A stretch of DNA of 64,000 bases. Origin: Flavobacterium sp. (GTDB taxonomy: Bacteria; Bacteroidota; Bacteroidia; Flavobacteriales; Flavobacteriaceae). The translations under genes and the position numbers were made by a program. Of this stretch, positions 9,188-17,531 are shown in pieces (position 1 is the stretch's first letter; each line of letters begins with the position of its first letter). Location: assembly GCF_004211145.1 (NCBI RefSeq), contig NZ_SEBS01000001.1, positions 175,116 through 239,115 of the forward strand, in the 5' to 3' direction. The notes below the pieces were generated by a model. The model saw only the letters and a program-made list of their open reading frames with translations, had not been told where the DNA came from and made no database searches.

Positions 9188-9306
9188 ATTATTTTGAATG
9201 TTGAATTTTGTGTGTTGAATGCTGCCGATGATGATGAAAATTACGATAAACAACAACTCTAACGAGAACTCAAATTTAAAATTCAAAATTTAGAACTCAA
9301 AATAAC
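9188..9306. repeat. intergenic word-repeat inverted arms (word TTGAATTT)
   Basis: The left part carries TTTTGAAT, TTGAATTTTG and TTGAAT. The right part carries the complements ACTCAAATTT, AAATTCAAAATTT and ACTCAAAAT. They can pair imperfectly around a centre with GATGATGATG. Fills the nuoA-nuoB gap. Confidence 0.65.
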
Positions 9307-9309
9307 GTT

Positions 9310-9864
9310 ATGGACGATTCTTCAAAAAAAATATACACCGCCGACGCTCCTGAAGGTTATTCAGGAGAAGGCTTTTTCGCCACGAAACTCGACTCTGTAG
9401 TCGGGATGGCGCGTGCGAATTCACTTTGGCCTTTACCGTTCGCGACTTCATGTTGCGGAATCGAATTCATGGCCACGATGGCGTCGCACTATGATGTGGC
9501 GCGTTTTGGATCGGAGCGTATGAGTTTCTCTCCGCGCCAGGCCGACATGCTTCTCGTAATGGGAACCATCGCCAAGAAAATGGCGCCGATCTTACGCCAG
9601 GTTTACGAACAAATGGCCGAGCCGAGATGGGTTATATCAGTCGGGGCTTGTGCGTGTTCAGGTGGAATTTTCGACACGTATTCGGTACTTCAGGGAATCG
9701 ACAAAGTAATTCCGGTCGACGTTTACGTTCCGGGTTGCCCGCCGCGTCCTGAGCAAATCCTCGACGGAATTTTGCGTTTGCAGGATTTGGTCAGAACTGA
9801 ATCGGTGCGTCGCAGAAGTTCGCCCGAATATCAGGAACTTCTGTCTTCTTATAACATTTCGTAA
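9310..9864 (+). CDS. nuoB: NADH-quinone oxidoreductase subunit B
   Basis: A 184-residue peripheral-arm subunit that carries cluster N2, the last iron-sulfur centre before quinone. The ligands are visible as SCCGIEFMA (tandem Cys), CACSGG and PGCPPRPEQ. Follows nuoA after a 125-base repeat-filled gap and is separated from nuoC by only 4 bases. Confidence 0.97.
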   Translation: MDDSSKKIYTADAPEGYSGEGFFATKLDSVVGMARANSLWPLPFATSCCGIEFMATMASHYDVARFGSERMSFSPRQADMLLVMGTIAKKMAPILRQVYEQMAEPRWVISVGACACSGGIFDTYSVLQGIDKVIPVDVYVPGCPPRPEQILDGILRLQDLVRTESVRRRSSPEYQELLSSYNIS

Positions 9865-9868
9865 CCCG

Positions 9869-10396
9869 ATGGCTCTAGAACACAATGTAATCATACAATC
9901 ACTTTCAGACCGTTTCGGCGGTTCGGTCAGCGATTTCATCAACATTCACGACATACTGACGTTTGAGGTCGATTCGGAATCCATTCTCGACGTCATGAAA
10001 TATTTGAAGGAAGATGCCACGCTTCGCTTCAATTTCCTCACCGACGTTTGCGGCATGCATTTTCCCGATGCCGACAACAGCCGACAATTTTCGGTCGTGT
10101 ACCACATGCACAACTGGATCGACAACGTGAGAATCCGCATCAAGTGTTACATCAAAGGCGATGCGCCTGAGATTGACAGCGTGACGCCATTGTTCCTCGG
10201 GGCAAACTGGCAGGAGCGCGAAACCTATGATTTTTACGGCATCATCTTTAAAGGACATCCACAGCTCAAGCGCATTTTGAACATGGACGAGATGGTTTCA
10301 TTCCCGATGCGCAAGGAATTCCCGATGGAAGACGGCGGACGTACCGACAAGGACGACCGTTTCTTCGGACGACAAACCGACAATTACAAGAACTGA
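9869..10396 (+). CDS. nuoC: NADH-quinone oxidoreductase subunit C
   Basis: A 175-residue 30-kDa-type subunit of the peripheral arm. Family signature ERETYDFYGIIFKGHPQLKRILN is present near residues 111-135. Separate from nuoD (not fused as in E. coli), and the TGATG overlap with nuoD suggests coupled translation. Confidence 0.96.
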   Translation: MALEHNVIIQSLSDRFGGSVSDFINIHDILTFEVDSESILDVMKYLKEDATLRFNFLTDVCGMHFPDADNSRQFSVVYHMHNWIDNVRIRIKCYIKGDAPEIDSVTPLFLGANWQERETYDFYGIIFKGHPQLKRILNMDEMVSFPMRKEFPMEDGGRTDKDDRFFGRQTDNYKN

Positions 10397-11631
10397 TGTC
10401 AGACCTCTTATTACCACCGGAACAACGCTTCGCCGACGTCATCAAACACAACCAGAATGAAGACGGAAGCGAGCTATCGATACTGAACCTCGGGCCGACA
10501 CACCCGGCGACCCACGGGATTTTCCAGAACATCCTTTTGATGGACGGGGAACGAATCCTCGACGGGGAAGCCACGGTCGGATACATTCACCGCGCGTTCG
10601 AGAAGATCGCCGAGAACCGTCCGTTTTACCAGATCACACCGCTTACTGACCGTATGAACTATTGTTCGTCTCCGATCAACAATTTCGGTTGGTGGATGAC
10701 GGTTGAAAAAGCACTCAACATCGAAATCCCGAAACGCGTGCAATACATGCGCGTGATCGTGATGGAACTCGCGCGTATCGCCGACCACATCATCTGTAAC
10801 TCGGTTTTGGGTGTCGACACCGGCGCATTGACCGGTTTCCTTTACGTATTCCAATACCGGGAAAAAATATACGAAATCTACGAAGAAATCTGTGGCGCGC
10901 GCCTGACGACGAACATGGGAAGAATCGGAGGTTTCGAACGCGATTGGACGCCGCTCGTGTTCGAGAAGATCGAAGCGCTTTTGAAAGAATTCCCGCCGAT
11001 CTGGCAAGAGTTCGAAAACCTTTTGGTGCGCAACCGAATTTTCATGGACCGTACGATCGACGTCGGACCGATTTCGGCCGAAAAAGCAATGTCATACGGA
11101 TTCACGGGACCGAACCTTCGCGCCGCGGGAATCGACTACGACGTTCGCGTCATGTCGCCGTATTGCTCGTACGAAGATTTCGAATTCGACGTTCCTGTCG
11201 GGAAATCGGGCGATACGTACGACCGTTTTTGTGTGCGAAACGCCGAGGTTTGGGAATCGCTCAAAATCATCCGTCAGGCGCTAGACAAAATGCCTGAAGG
11301 TCCATACCACGCCGACGTTCCCGATTATTACCTTCCGCCAAAAGAAGACGTGTACCACAATATGGAATCGCTGATTTATCATTTCAAGATCATCATGGGC
11401 GAAGTGCCGGTTCCGGTTACCGAAGTGTATTTCGCGGTCGAAGGCGGAAACGGGGAACTCGGATTTTATTTGACGACCGACGGAAGCCGCACACCATACC
11501 GTTTGCACTTCCGCCGTCCGTGTTTTATTTATTACCAGGCGTTCAACGACATGGTTCGCGGGCAAATGCTCAGTGACGCGATCGCGACGCTTTCGAGTTT
11601 GAATGTGATTGCGGGCGAGCTCGACGCGTAA
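10396..11631 (+). CDS. nuoD: NADH-quinone oxidoreductase subunit D
   Basis: A 411-residue 49-kDa subunit that builds the quinone-binding cavity with NuoB. Family features include GPTHPATHGI near residue 33, GYIHRAFEKIAENR, and a C-terminal HFRRPCFIYYQAFNDMVRGQMLSD. The gene overlaps nuoC by one base. It is followed by a 125-base gap with a long perfect inverted repeat before nuoE. Confidence 0.97.
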   Translation: MSDLLLPPEQRFADVIKHNQNEDGSELSILNLGPTHPATHGIFQNILLMDGERILDGEATVGYIHRAFEKIAENRPFYQITPLTDRMNYCSSPINNFGWWMTVEKALNIEIPKRVQYMRVIVMELARIADHIICNSVLGVDTGALTGFLYVFQYREKIYEIYEEICGARLTTNMGRIGGFERDWTPLVFEKIEALLKEFPPIWQEFENLLVRNRIFMDRTIDVGPISAEKAMSYGFTGPNLRAAGIDYDVRVMSPYCSYEDFEFDVPVGKSGDTYDRFCVRNAEVWESLKIIRQALDKMPEGPYHADVPDYYLPPKEDVYHNMESLIYHFKIIMGEVPVPVTEVYFAVEGGNGELGFYLTTDGSRTPYRLHFRRPCFIYYQAFNDMVRGQMLSDAIATLSSLNVIAGELDA

Positions 11632-11633
11632 AA

Positions 11634-11742
11634 ATTATGAATTATAAATTATGAATTATGAATTGAGAATCGTGAATATGAAATCGTATCGTTCCGCTTA
11701 GCGGATCGAAGAATTCATAATTCATAATTTATAATTCATAAT
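11634..11742. repeat. perfect 31-bp inverted repeat of ATTATGAATT words
   Basis: The arms 11634-11664 and 11712-11742 are exact reverse complements over 31 bases. Each is built from TTATGAATTA/TTATAAATTA words. The 47-base loop contains a smaller palindrome (TCCGCTTAGCGGA). The right arm ends just before the AAAGGAG preceding nuoE. Confidence 0.9.
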
Positions 11743-11756
11743 TAAAGGAGAAAAAG

Positions 11757-12311
11757 ATGGATCGTTCGATTAGAATACATCAAGACATAAACATTACCGA
11801 CGCCTTACTGGCGCGCATCAACGAGTTGTTCAGCCATTACCCTGACGACAAGCGCAAATCGGCATTGCTTCCCATCCTGCACGAAGTCCAGGACGCGCAC
11901 GACAACTGGCTCAGCATCGAATTGATGGACAAGGTCGCCGAAATCATCGGGATCCAGCCTATCGAAGTGTACGAAGTCGCAAGTTTCTATTCGATGTATA
12001 ATCTGAAACCAATCGGGAAATACATGTTCGAATTCTGCCAGACTTCACCTTGCTGTTTGAACGGCGTAGAGAATTTGATGGATTACACCTGTTCAAAACT
12101 CAATGTCGAAAATGGCCAGACAACGGCTGACGGCATGTTCACCGTGAAAGGTGTAGAATGTCTCGGTGCCTGTGGTTATGCACCGATGATGCAGCTCGGG
12201 GATTTCTATCACGAAAATCTCACCGAAGCAAAAGTGGACCAACTTATCGAAGATTGCCGCGCAGGCAAAATCAACATGACAAACCATGGCACAGAAGATA
12301 TTACTAGATAA
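11757..12311 (+). CDS. nuoE: NADH-quinone oxidoreductase subunit E
   Basis: A 184-residue 24-kDa subunit with a thioredoxin-like fold and a [2Fe-2S] cluster (N1a). The four cysteine ligands are in CQTSPCC and CLGACG. A purine-rich AAAGGAG sits 9 bases before the ATG, one of few Shine-Dalgarno-like sites here. The 3' end overlaps nuoF by 26 bases. Confidence 0.96.
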   Translation: MDRSIRIHQDINITDALLARINELFSHYPDDKRKSALLPILHEVQDAHDNWLSIELMDKVAEIIGIQPIEVYEVASFYSMYNLKPIGKYMFEFCQTSPCCLNGVENLMDYTCSKLNVENGQTTADGMFTVKGVECLGACGYAPMMQLGDFYHENLTEAKVDQLIEDCRAGKINMTNHGTEDITR

Positions 12312-13650
12312 GATCAACGTTCCGGGAATCAAATCCTATGAAGTGTATCGCCAGAACGGCGGTTACGCGTCAGTGGAAAAAGCCCTCAAAATGACACCCG
12401 ACGAAGTCGTCGAGGAAGTCAAGACTTCAGGCCTTCGCGGGCGTGGAGGCGCGGGTTTCCCAGCCGGAATGAAATGGTCGTTCATCGACAAGAAATCAGG
12501 CAAGCCGCGCCATTTGGTGTGCAACGCCGACGAATCGGAACCGGGAACCTTCAAGGACCGTTTCCTCATGGAATACATTCCGCACCTCTTGATCGAAGGC
12601 ATGATCACGTCATCGTATGCATTGGGCGCGAATCTTTCGTATATCTACATCCGAGGCGAATACATGTGGGTTTTCCGCATACTTGAAAAAGCGATCGCCG
12701 AAGCGAAAGCCGCGGGTTGGCTCGGAAAAAACATAAAAGGTTCAGGTTACGACTTGGAACTTTACGTGCATTGCGGCGCAGGAGCTTATATCTGCGGAGA
12801 AGAAACCGCACTTATCGAATCCCTCGAAGGCAAACGCGGAAATCCACGAATCAAACCGCCGTTTCCGGCCGTTTCAGGTTTGTGGTCGAATCCGACGGTC
12901 GTAAACAATGTCGAGACGATTGCAGCCGTGCCTTGGATCGTGAACAATTCTGGAGCCGAATACGCGAAAATCGGCATCGGAAGATCGACAGGAACCAAAC
13001 TTATCTCAGCCTCTGGCCATATCAAAAACCCTGGCGTTTATGAAATCGAACTCGGATTATCGGTGTACGAATTCATGAACTCCGACGAATATCTTGGCGG
13101 AATGTCATCAGACCGACCTTTGAAAGCCTTCGTTCCCGGAGGTTCATCGGTGCCGATTTTGCCAGCCAATTTGATTTATAAAACAGCGAACGGCGAAGAT
13201 CGTCTCATGAGCTATGAATCATTGTCCGACGGCGGTTTCGCTACCGGATCGATGCTCGGTTCAGGCGGATTCATCGTTTACAACGATACGTCATGCGTCG
13301 TACGCAATACTTGGAATTTCTCTCGTTTCTACCACCACGAAAGCTGCGGACAATGTTCGCCTTGCCGCGAGGGAACGGGTTGGCTCGAAAAAGTGTTGCA
13401 CCGCATCGAAAACGGCCACGGACGCGAAGAAGACATCGATTTGCTTTGGAGCATCCAGGCGCGAATCGAAGGAAATACGATTTGCCCGCTTGGAGATGCG
13501 GCAGCTTGGCCGGTTGCGGCGGCGATCCGTCATTTCCGCGATGAATTCGAATATCACGTTCGTTTCCCTGAAAAGGTCAAGAATCGCGATCATTTCGTTG
13601 AAGAACCTTTTGAAAAAGTTAGGCATTTGGTTGCGAAGCAGGAAGCGTAA
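12286..13650 (+). CDS. nuoF: NADH-quinone oxidoreductase subunit F
   Basis: A 454-residue 51-kDa subunit that binds NADH and FMN and carries the N3 [4Fe-4S] cluster. The glycine-rich GRGGAGFPAG loop (about residues 51-60) binds the nucleotide/FMN; CGQCSPCREGTGW plus the later TICPLGDAAAWP hold the four cluster cysteines. Starts inside the end of nuoE, implying coupled translation. Confidence 0.97.
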   Translation: MAQKILLDKINVPGIKSYEVYRQNGGYASVEKALKMTPDEVVEEVKTSGLRGRGGAGFPAGMKWSFIDKKSGKPRHLVCNADESEPGTFKDRFLMEYIPHLLIEGMITSSYALGANLSYIYIRGEYMWVFRILEKAIAEAKAAGWLGKNIKGSGYDLELYVHCGAGAYICGEETALIESLEGKRGNPRIKPPFPAVSGLWSNPTVVNNVETIAAVPWIVNNSGAEYAKIGIGRSTGTKLISASGHIKNPGVYEIELGLSVYEFMNSDEYLGGMSSDRPLKAFVPGGSSVPILPANLIYKTANGEDRLMSYESLSDGGFATGSMLGSGGFIVYNDTSCVVRNTWNFSRFYHHESCGQCSPCREGTGWLEKVLHRIENGHGREEDIDLLWSIQARIEGNTICPLGDAAAWPVAAAIRHFRDEFEYHVRFPEKVKNRDHFVEEPFEKVRHLVAKQEA

Positions 13651-13895
13651 AGAGACAAATGACTAAAGACGAAAGACGAACGAGTCAGACGGTTTTTTGG
13701 TCAAAATAGAGTACGAAATGTTAACGAAATACGATAGTCCTTCGGCTTTAGTGTTTCGTCTTTAGTCTAAAAAAAAAGAGAACATGACATTTAACGATTT
13801 GACTGAGTCCTTCGACATTCGTCTTTCGTCATTCGTCTAAAATTAATCCGAAAGCCATGTCCTTAGTCATTTGTCTTTCGTCATTAGTCTAAAAT
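13651..13895. repeat. intergenic word-repeat region (word GACGAAA/TTTCGTC)
   Basis: This 245-base gap between nuoF and nuoG contains GACTAAAGACGAAAGACG near its start. Three later blocks carry the complement: TTTCGTCTTTAGTC (~13756), TCGTCTTTCGTCATTCGTC (~13820) and GTCTTTCGTCATTAGTC (~13874). Several alternative foldbacks are possible. No gene is seen. Confidence 0.7.
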
Positions 13896-14939
13896 ATGAA
13901 AGTAACCATAGATGGTCAAAGCATAGACGTCGAACCAGGAACCACGATCCTGCAGGCGGCGCGCATGATCGGGGGCGAATCGGTTCCTCCGGCGATGTGC
14001 TATTACTCGAAACTCAAAGGCAGTGGCGGAAAATGCCGTTGTTGTTTGGTAGAGGTTTCAAAAGGAAGCGAGGCTGATCCGCGTCCGATGCCAAAACTCG
14101 TCGCCTCATGCGTGACCGGCGTAATGGACGGAATGGAAGTCAACAGCACCGCTTCAGAACGCGTGACCGACGCCCGAAAATCGGTAACTGAATTTCTGCT
14201 TATCAATCACCCGCTCGATTGCCCTGTTTGCGACCAGGCCGGCGAATGTGATCTGCAGAATTTGAGTTTCAAGCACGGGAAATCGGAAACGAGATTCATC
14301 GAAGAAAAAAGGACGTTCGAACCTGAGGATATCGGCCCGAACATCCAATTGCATATGAACCGTTGCATCTTGTGCTACCGTTGCGTGATGGTCGCCGATC
14401 AACTGACCGATGGACGCGTGCACGGTGTTTTGGACCGAGGCGATCATTCGAACATCTCGACGTGCATCTCGAAAGCAATCGACAACGAGTTCTCAGGAAA
14501 TATGATCGACGTTTGTCCTGTTGGCGCTTTGACCGATAAGACGTTCCGATTCAAACAACGCGTCTGGTTCAACAAACCGTACAACGCGCACCGCGATTGC
14601 ACGAAATGTTGCGGAAAGACGACGGTTTGGATGTTCGGAAACGAGATCCAACGCGTCACGGGAAGAAAAGATGAATATCATGAAGTTGAGGAATTCATCT
14701 GTAACGAATGTCGTTTCGACCACAAGGACGTGAAAGATTGGGTCATTGAAGGACCGCGCCGTTTCGAGAAGGATTCGGTTATCAACGCGAATAACTATAC
14801 GAGAAAAATCGAGCCTGTCATCATCGAGACCGAAGAGAAAATCCTGCTCGGCCGAGACGAAGACCGACGCAAAATCTCGATGGCGTCACGACCGTTGCGC
14901 ACTGAAGAACAAGAAGTATTTAAAGAAGGAAACGTATAA
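13896..14939 (+). CDS. nuoG: NADH-quinone oxidoreductase subunit G, short form
   Basis: A 347-residue version of the 75-kDa subunit. It keeps the N-terminal [2Fe-2S] ferredoxin domain (CYYSKLKGSGGKCRCC), the His-Cys cluster segment (HPLDCPVCDQAGECDL) and the C-x2-C-x2-C cluster (CILCYRC with CPVGALT). It also keeps the start of the molybdopterin-oxidoreductase-like domain (CTKCC...CNECR), but the large C-terminal domain is absent. The short form is what I expect for Flavobacteriia, so it is not a truncation specific to this strain. It overlaps nuoH by one base (TAATG). Confidence 0.93.
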   Translation: MKVTIDGQSIDVEPGTTILQAARMIGGESVPPAMCYYSKLKGSGGKCRCCLVEVSKGSEADPRPMPKLVASCVTGVMDGMEVNSTASERVTDARKSVTEFLLINHPLDCPVCDQAGECDLQNLSFKHGKSETRFIEEKRTFEPEDIGPNIQLHMNRCILCYRCVMVADQLTDGRVHGVLDRGDHSNISTCISKAIDNEFSGNMIDVCPVGALTDKTFRFKQRVWFNKPYNAHRDCTKCCGKTTVWMFGNEIQRVTGRKDEYHEVEEFICNECRFDHKDVKDWVIEGPRRFEKDSVINANNYTRKIEPVIIETEEKILLGRDEDRRKISMASRPLRTEEQEVFKEGNV

Positions 14940-15991
14940 TGGACAGCGCGATACTCATAGAAAAATCGGTGTTTATATTCACCATTTTCGCGATTACGAT
15001 GTTAGCTGCGATGTACTCGACTTGGGCCGAGAGGAAAGTCGCAGCATGGCTTCAGGATCGCATCGGGCCGAACCGTGCGGGAACTTTCGGGTTGCTGCAA
15101 CCGCTTGCCGACGGTTTGAAACTCTTTTCAAAAGAGGAATTTTTACCGAATACGCCAAACAAATTCCTGTTCGTTGTGGGGCCGGCCATTTCAATGAGCG
15201 TGGCTTTGATGACGAGCGCCGTGATTCCTTGGGGCGACAAACTCGAGATCATGGGAAGAACCGTGATTTTGCAGGCGACCGATATCGACGTTTCCATATT
15301 GTATGTGTTCGGAGTCTTGTCGGTTGGGGTTTACGGAATCATGATCGGCGGTTGGGCATCGAACAACAAATTCTCGCTCATGAGTGCGATGCGCGCCTCG
15401 TCACAGATGATTTCATACGAAGTCGCGATGGGATTGTCGTTGATCGCGTTGCTTATGATGAGCGGAACGTTGAGCTTGAAGGAAATTTCGATGCAACAAG
15501 CCGGAATGAACTGGAATGTTTTTTATCAGCCTTTAGGGTTCATAATTTTCCTCGTTTGCTCGTTTGCGGAAACCAACAGGACGCCATTCGATTTGGCCGA
15601 ATGTGAGGCTGAGCTAATCGGAGGTTATCACACCGAATATTCATCGATGCGAATGGGATTCTATTTGTTCGCCGAATACGCGAGCATGTTCATCTCGTCT
15701 ACGATTTTGTCGGTGCTTTATTTTGGCGGATATAATTATCCCGGAATGGAATGGGCCGTCGAAAACTGGGGCGTGAATCCTGCCAATATATTAGGAATTG
15801 TCGTGTTGTTCATCAAGATATGCGCGTTCATTTTCTTCTTCATGTGGGTACGATGGACAATCCCGAGATTCCGTTACGACCAATTGATGCGTTTGGGTTG
15901 GCAAGGTTTGATCCCGCTCGCGATCGCGAATATTTTCATTACGGGAATCGTGATGGTGAGAGAAGAATTGATGGCGTACCTCGGATTTTAA
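14939..15991 (+). CDS. nuoH: NADH-quinone oxidoreductase subunit H
   Basis: A 350-residue membrane subunit with about eight helices that links the quinone site to the pump modules. Recognised by AERKVAAWLQDRIGPNRAGTFG near residue 30 and ETNRTPFDLAECEAELIGG near residue 205, whose charged residues line the quinone access path. The downstream gap to nuoI holds a REP-like element. Confidence 0.97.
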   Translation: MDSAILIEKSVFIFTIFAITMLAAMYSTWAERKVAAWLQDRIGPNRAGTFGLLQPLADGLKLFSKEEFLPNTPNKFLFVVGPAISMSVALMTSAVIPWGDKLEIMGRTVILQATDIDVSILYVFGVLSVGVYGIMIGGWASNNKFSLMSAMRASSQMISYEVAMGLSLIALLMMSGTLSLKEISMQQAGMNWNVFYQPLGFIIFLVCSFAETNRTPFDLAECEAELIGGYHTEYSSMRMGFYLFAEYASMFISSTILSVLYFGGYNYPGMEWAVENWGVNPANILGIVVLFIKICAFIFFFMWVRWTIPRFRYDQLMRLGWQGLIPLAIANIFITGIVMVREELMAYLGF

Positions 15992-16008
15992 TACGGAGGT
16001 TGCAACCC

Positions 16009-16107
16009 TAGCCCCGATAGCAGCGGCATCCTTTTATGCTAACCGAAATTTTCCCCTAATCCGGAAGTTCCAGCATAAAAGATACAGCGGATAGCGGGAT
16101 TAGCTCC
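16009..16107. repeat. REP-like palindromic element, copy B
   Basis: The conserved left end AGCCCCGATAGCAGCGG is followed by CATCCTTTTATGCT. The right end has AGCATAAAAGATACAGCGG and then ATAGCGGGATTAGCTCC. The inner stem CTTTTATGCT/AGCATAAAAG is perfect. It sits inside the nuo operon, between nuoH and nuoI. Confidence 0.85.
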
Positions 16108-16150
16108 AAATAAAAATAAAAAATCGCTGCAAGCGAATAAAAAATAAAAA

Positions 16151-16690
16151 ATGTCAGTAGAAACGATGTCCTTATCCGGACGCAAAAAAGAGGTTTCGAA
16201 CAAAAAGATGACTTTTTGGGAAAGCCTGTATCTCGTGGCGATCGTGAAAGGTCTTTGGATCACGATCGGTCACTTGTTCACGCGCAAAGTCACGGTGAAA
16301 TATCCTGAGGAAGTGCGCACGAGAGCGGCGGTTTGGCGCGGACAACACATGCTGAAACGCGACGAACAAGGACGCGAGAACTGCACGGCTTGCGGGCTTT
16401 GTGCGTTGTCTTGCCCGGCTGAGGCGATCACGATGACGTCGGCGGAACGCAAACCTGACGAGAAACATTTGTACCGCGAAGAGAAATACGCGTCAGTCTA
16501 CGAAATCAATATGTTGCGTTGTATTTTCTGCGGATTGTGCGAAGAAGCCTGTCCGAAAGACGCGATCTACCTGACCGAATCGAAAGTTTTGGTACCTGCG
16601 AGTTACGAGCGCGAGGACTTCATCTTCGGGAAAGACAAATTGGTCATGCCGCTTGAAATGGCGATGGCGAATTCTAAAAACAAGAACTAA
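16151..16690 (+). CDS. nuoI: NADH-quinone oxidoreductase subunit I
   Basis: A 179-residue TYKY-type subunit with two [4Fe-4S] clusters (N6a/N6b). The two ferredoxin motifs are CTACGLCALSCP and CIFCGLCEEACP. An amphipathic N-terminal segment anchors it to the membrane arm. It overlaps nuoJ by one base (TAATG). Confidence 0.97.
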   Translation: MSVETMSLSGRKKEVSNKKMTFWESLYLVAIVKGLWITIGHLFTRKVTVKYPEEVRTRAAVWRGQHMLKRDEQGRENCTACGLCALSCPAEAITMTSAERKPDEKHLYREEKYASVYEINMLRCIFCGLCEEACPKDAIYLTESKVLVPASYEREDFIFGKDKLVMPLEMAMANSKNKN

Positions 16691-17205
16691 TGTCTACAGT
16701 TTTAATCATTTTTTGCGTACTGTCGGCGATCACGTTAGCCACTGCATTCCTTACGATTTTCACGAAACAACCGATTCACAGCGCGATTTATTTGGTGTTG
16801 TGTTTCTTCTCGGTCGCGGGTCATTACTTGTTGTTCAACGCCCAGTTTTTGGCCGTCGTTCATATTATCGTGTATTCGGGCGCGATCATGATCTTGTTCC
16901 TGTTTACGGTCATGCTCATGAACTTGAACAAGGAAGACGAAGTGCACAAACCGCGCGTGACGCGACTCGGAGCCGCGATCATCTTTATCTTGACATCGTT
17001 GGTCCTGCTCGCGATCTTCATACAAACCAAACCGATCGTGGGCGACTACGACCATACTGGCGAAGATTACCAGTCGATTAAAGTCCTCGGAAAAGTTTTG
17101 CTCAACGAATATATGGTGCCGTTCGAATTCGCTTCGGTGCTTTTGTTGGTGGGAATGATCGGAGCGGTGCTATTGTCTAAACGTGAAAAAATCGAAAAGA
17201 AATAA
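16690..17205 (+). CDS. nuoJ: NADH-quinone oxidoreductase subunit J
   Basis: A 171-residue ND6-like membrane subunit with five predicted helices. The family segment [24 protein letters not shown] (residues ~56-80) is clear and includes the pi-bulge helix region. Ends in a TAATG overlap with nuoK. Confidence 0.95.
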   Translation: MSTVLIIFCVLSAITLATAFLTIFTKQPIHSAIYLVLCFFSVAGHYLLFNAQFLAVVHIIVYSGAIMILFLFTVMLMNLNKEDEVHKPRVTRLGAAIIFILTSLVLLAIFIQTKPIVGDYDHTGEDYQSIKVLGKVLLNEYMVPFEFASVLLLVGMIGAVLLSKREKIEKK

Positions 17206-17525
17206 TGGGAAATGTCCTTAACCAGATCGGTATTGAAAATTATATTTTCCTGTGCGTGATTTTGTTCAGCATTGGTGTTTTCGGGGTTTTGTACCGACGC
17301 AATGCGATCATCGTTTTCATGAGCATCGAAATCATGCTCAACGCTGTCAACTTGTTGTTCGTTGCATTCTCGACCTATCATCAGGATGCGCAGGGACAGG
17401 TTTTCGTATTCTTTTCAATGGCGGTTGCCGCGGCTGAAGTTGCCGTCGGGCTTGCCATCGTGGTATCGATATTCCGAAACCTTGGTTCGATCGACCTCGA
17501 TAATCTAAAAAATCTCAAAGGATAA
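17205..17525 (+). CDS. nuoK: NADH-quinone oxidoreductase subunit K
   Basis: A 106-residue ND4L-like subunit with three helices. The conserved buried glutamates lie in [13 protein letters not shown] and [12 protein letters not shown], both needed for proton translocation in this family. 6 bases before nuoL. Confidence 0.97.
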   Translation: MGNVLNQIGIENYIFLCVILFSIGVFGVLYRRNAIIVFMSIEIMLNAVNLLFVAFSTYHQDAQGQVFVFFSMAVAAAEVAVGLAIVVSIFRNLGSIDLDNLKNLKG

Positions 17526-17531
17526 GCGCGC

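Noticed and set aside
11634..11742. Insertion-sequence ends
   Set aside because: The inverted repeat is built of tandem A/T-rich words, there is no transposase and no target duplication; the same architecture with other words occurs at many gaps.
13896..14939. NuoG as a truncated pseudogene
   Set aside because: All N-terminal cluster motifs are intact, the stop overlaps nuoH by one base, and short NuoG is what I expect in Flavobacteriia.
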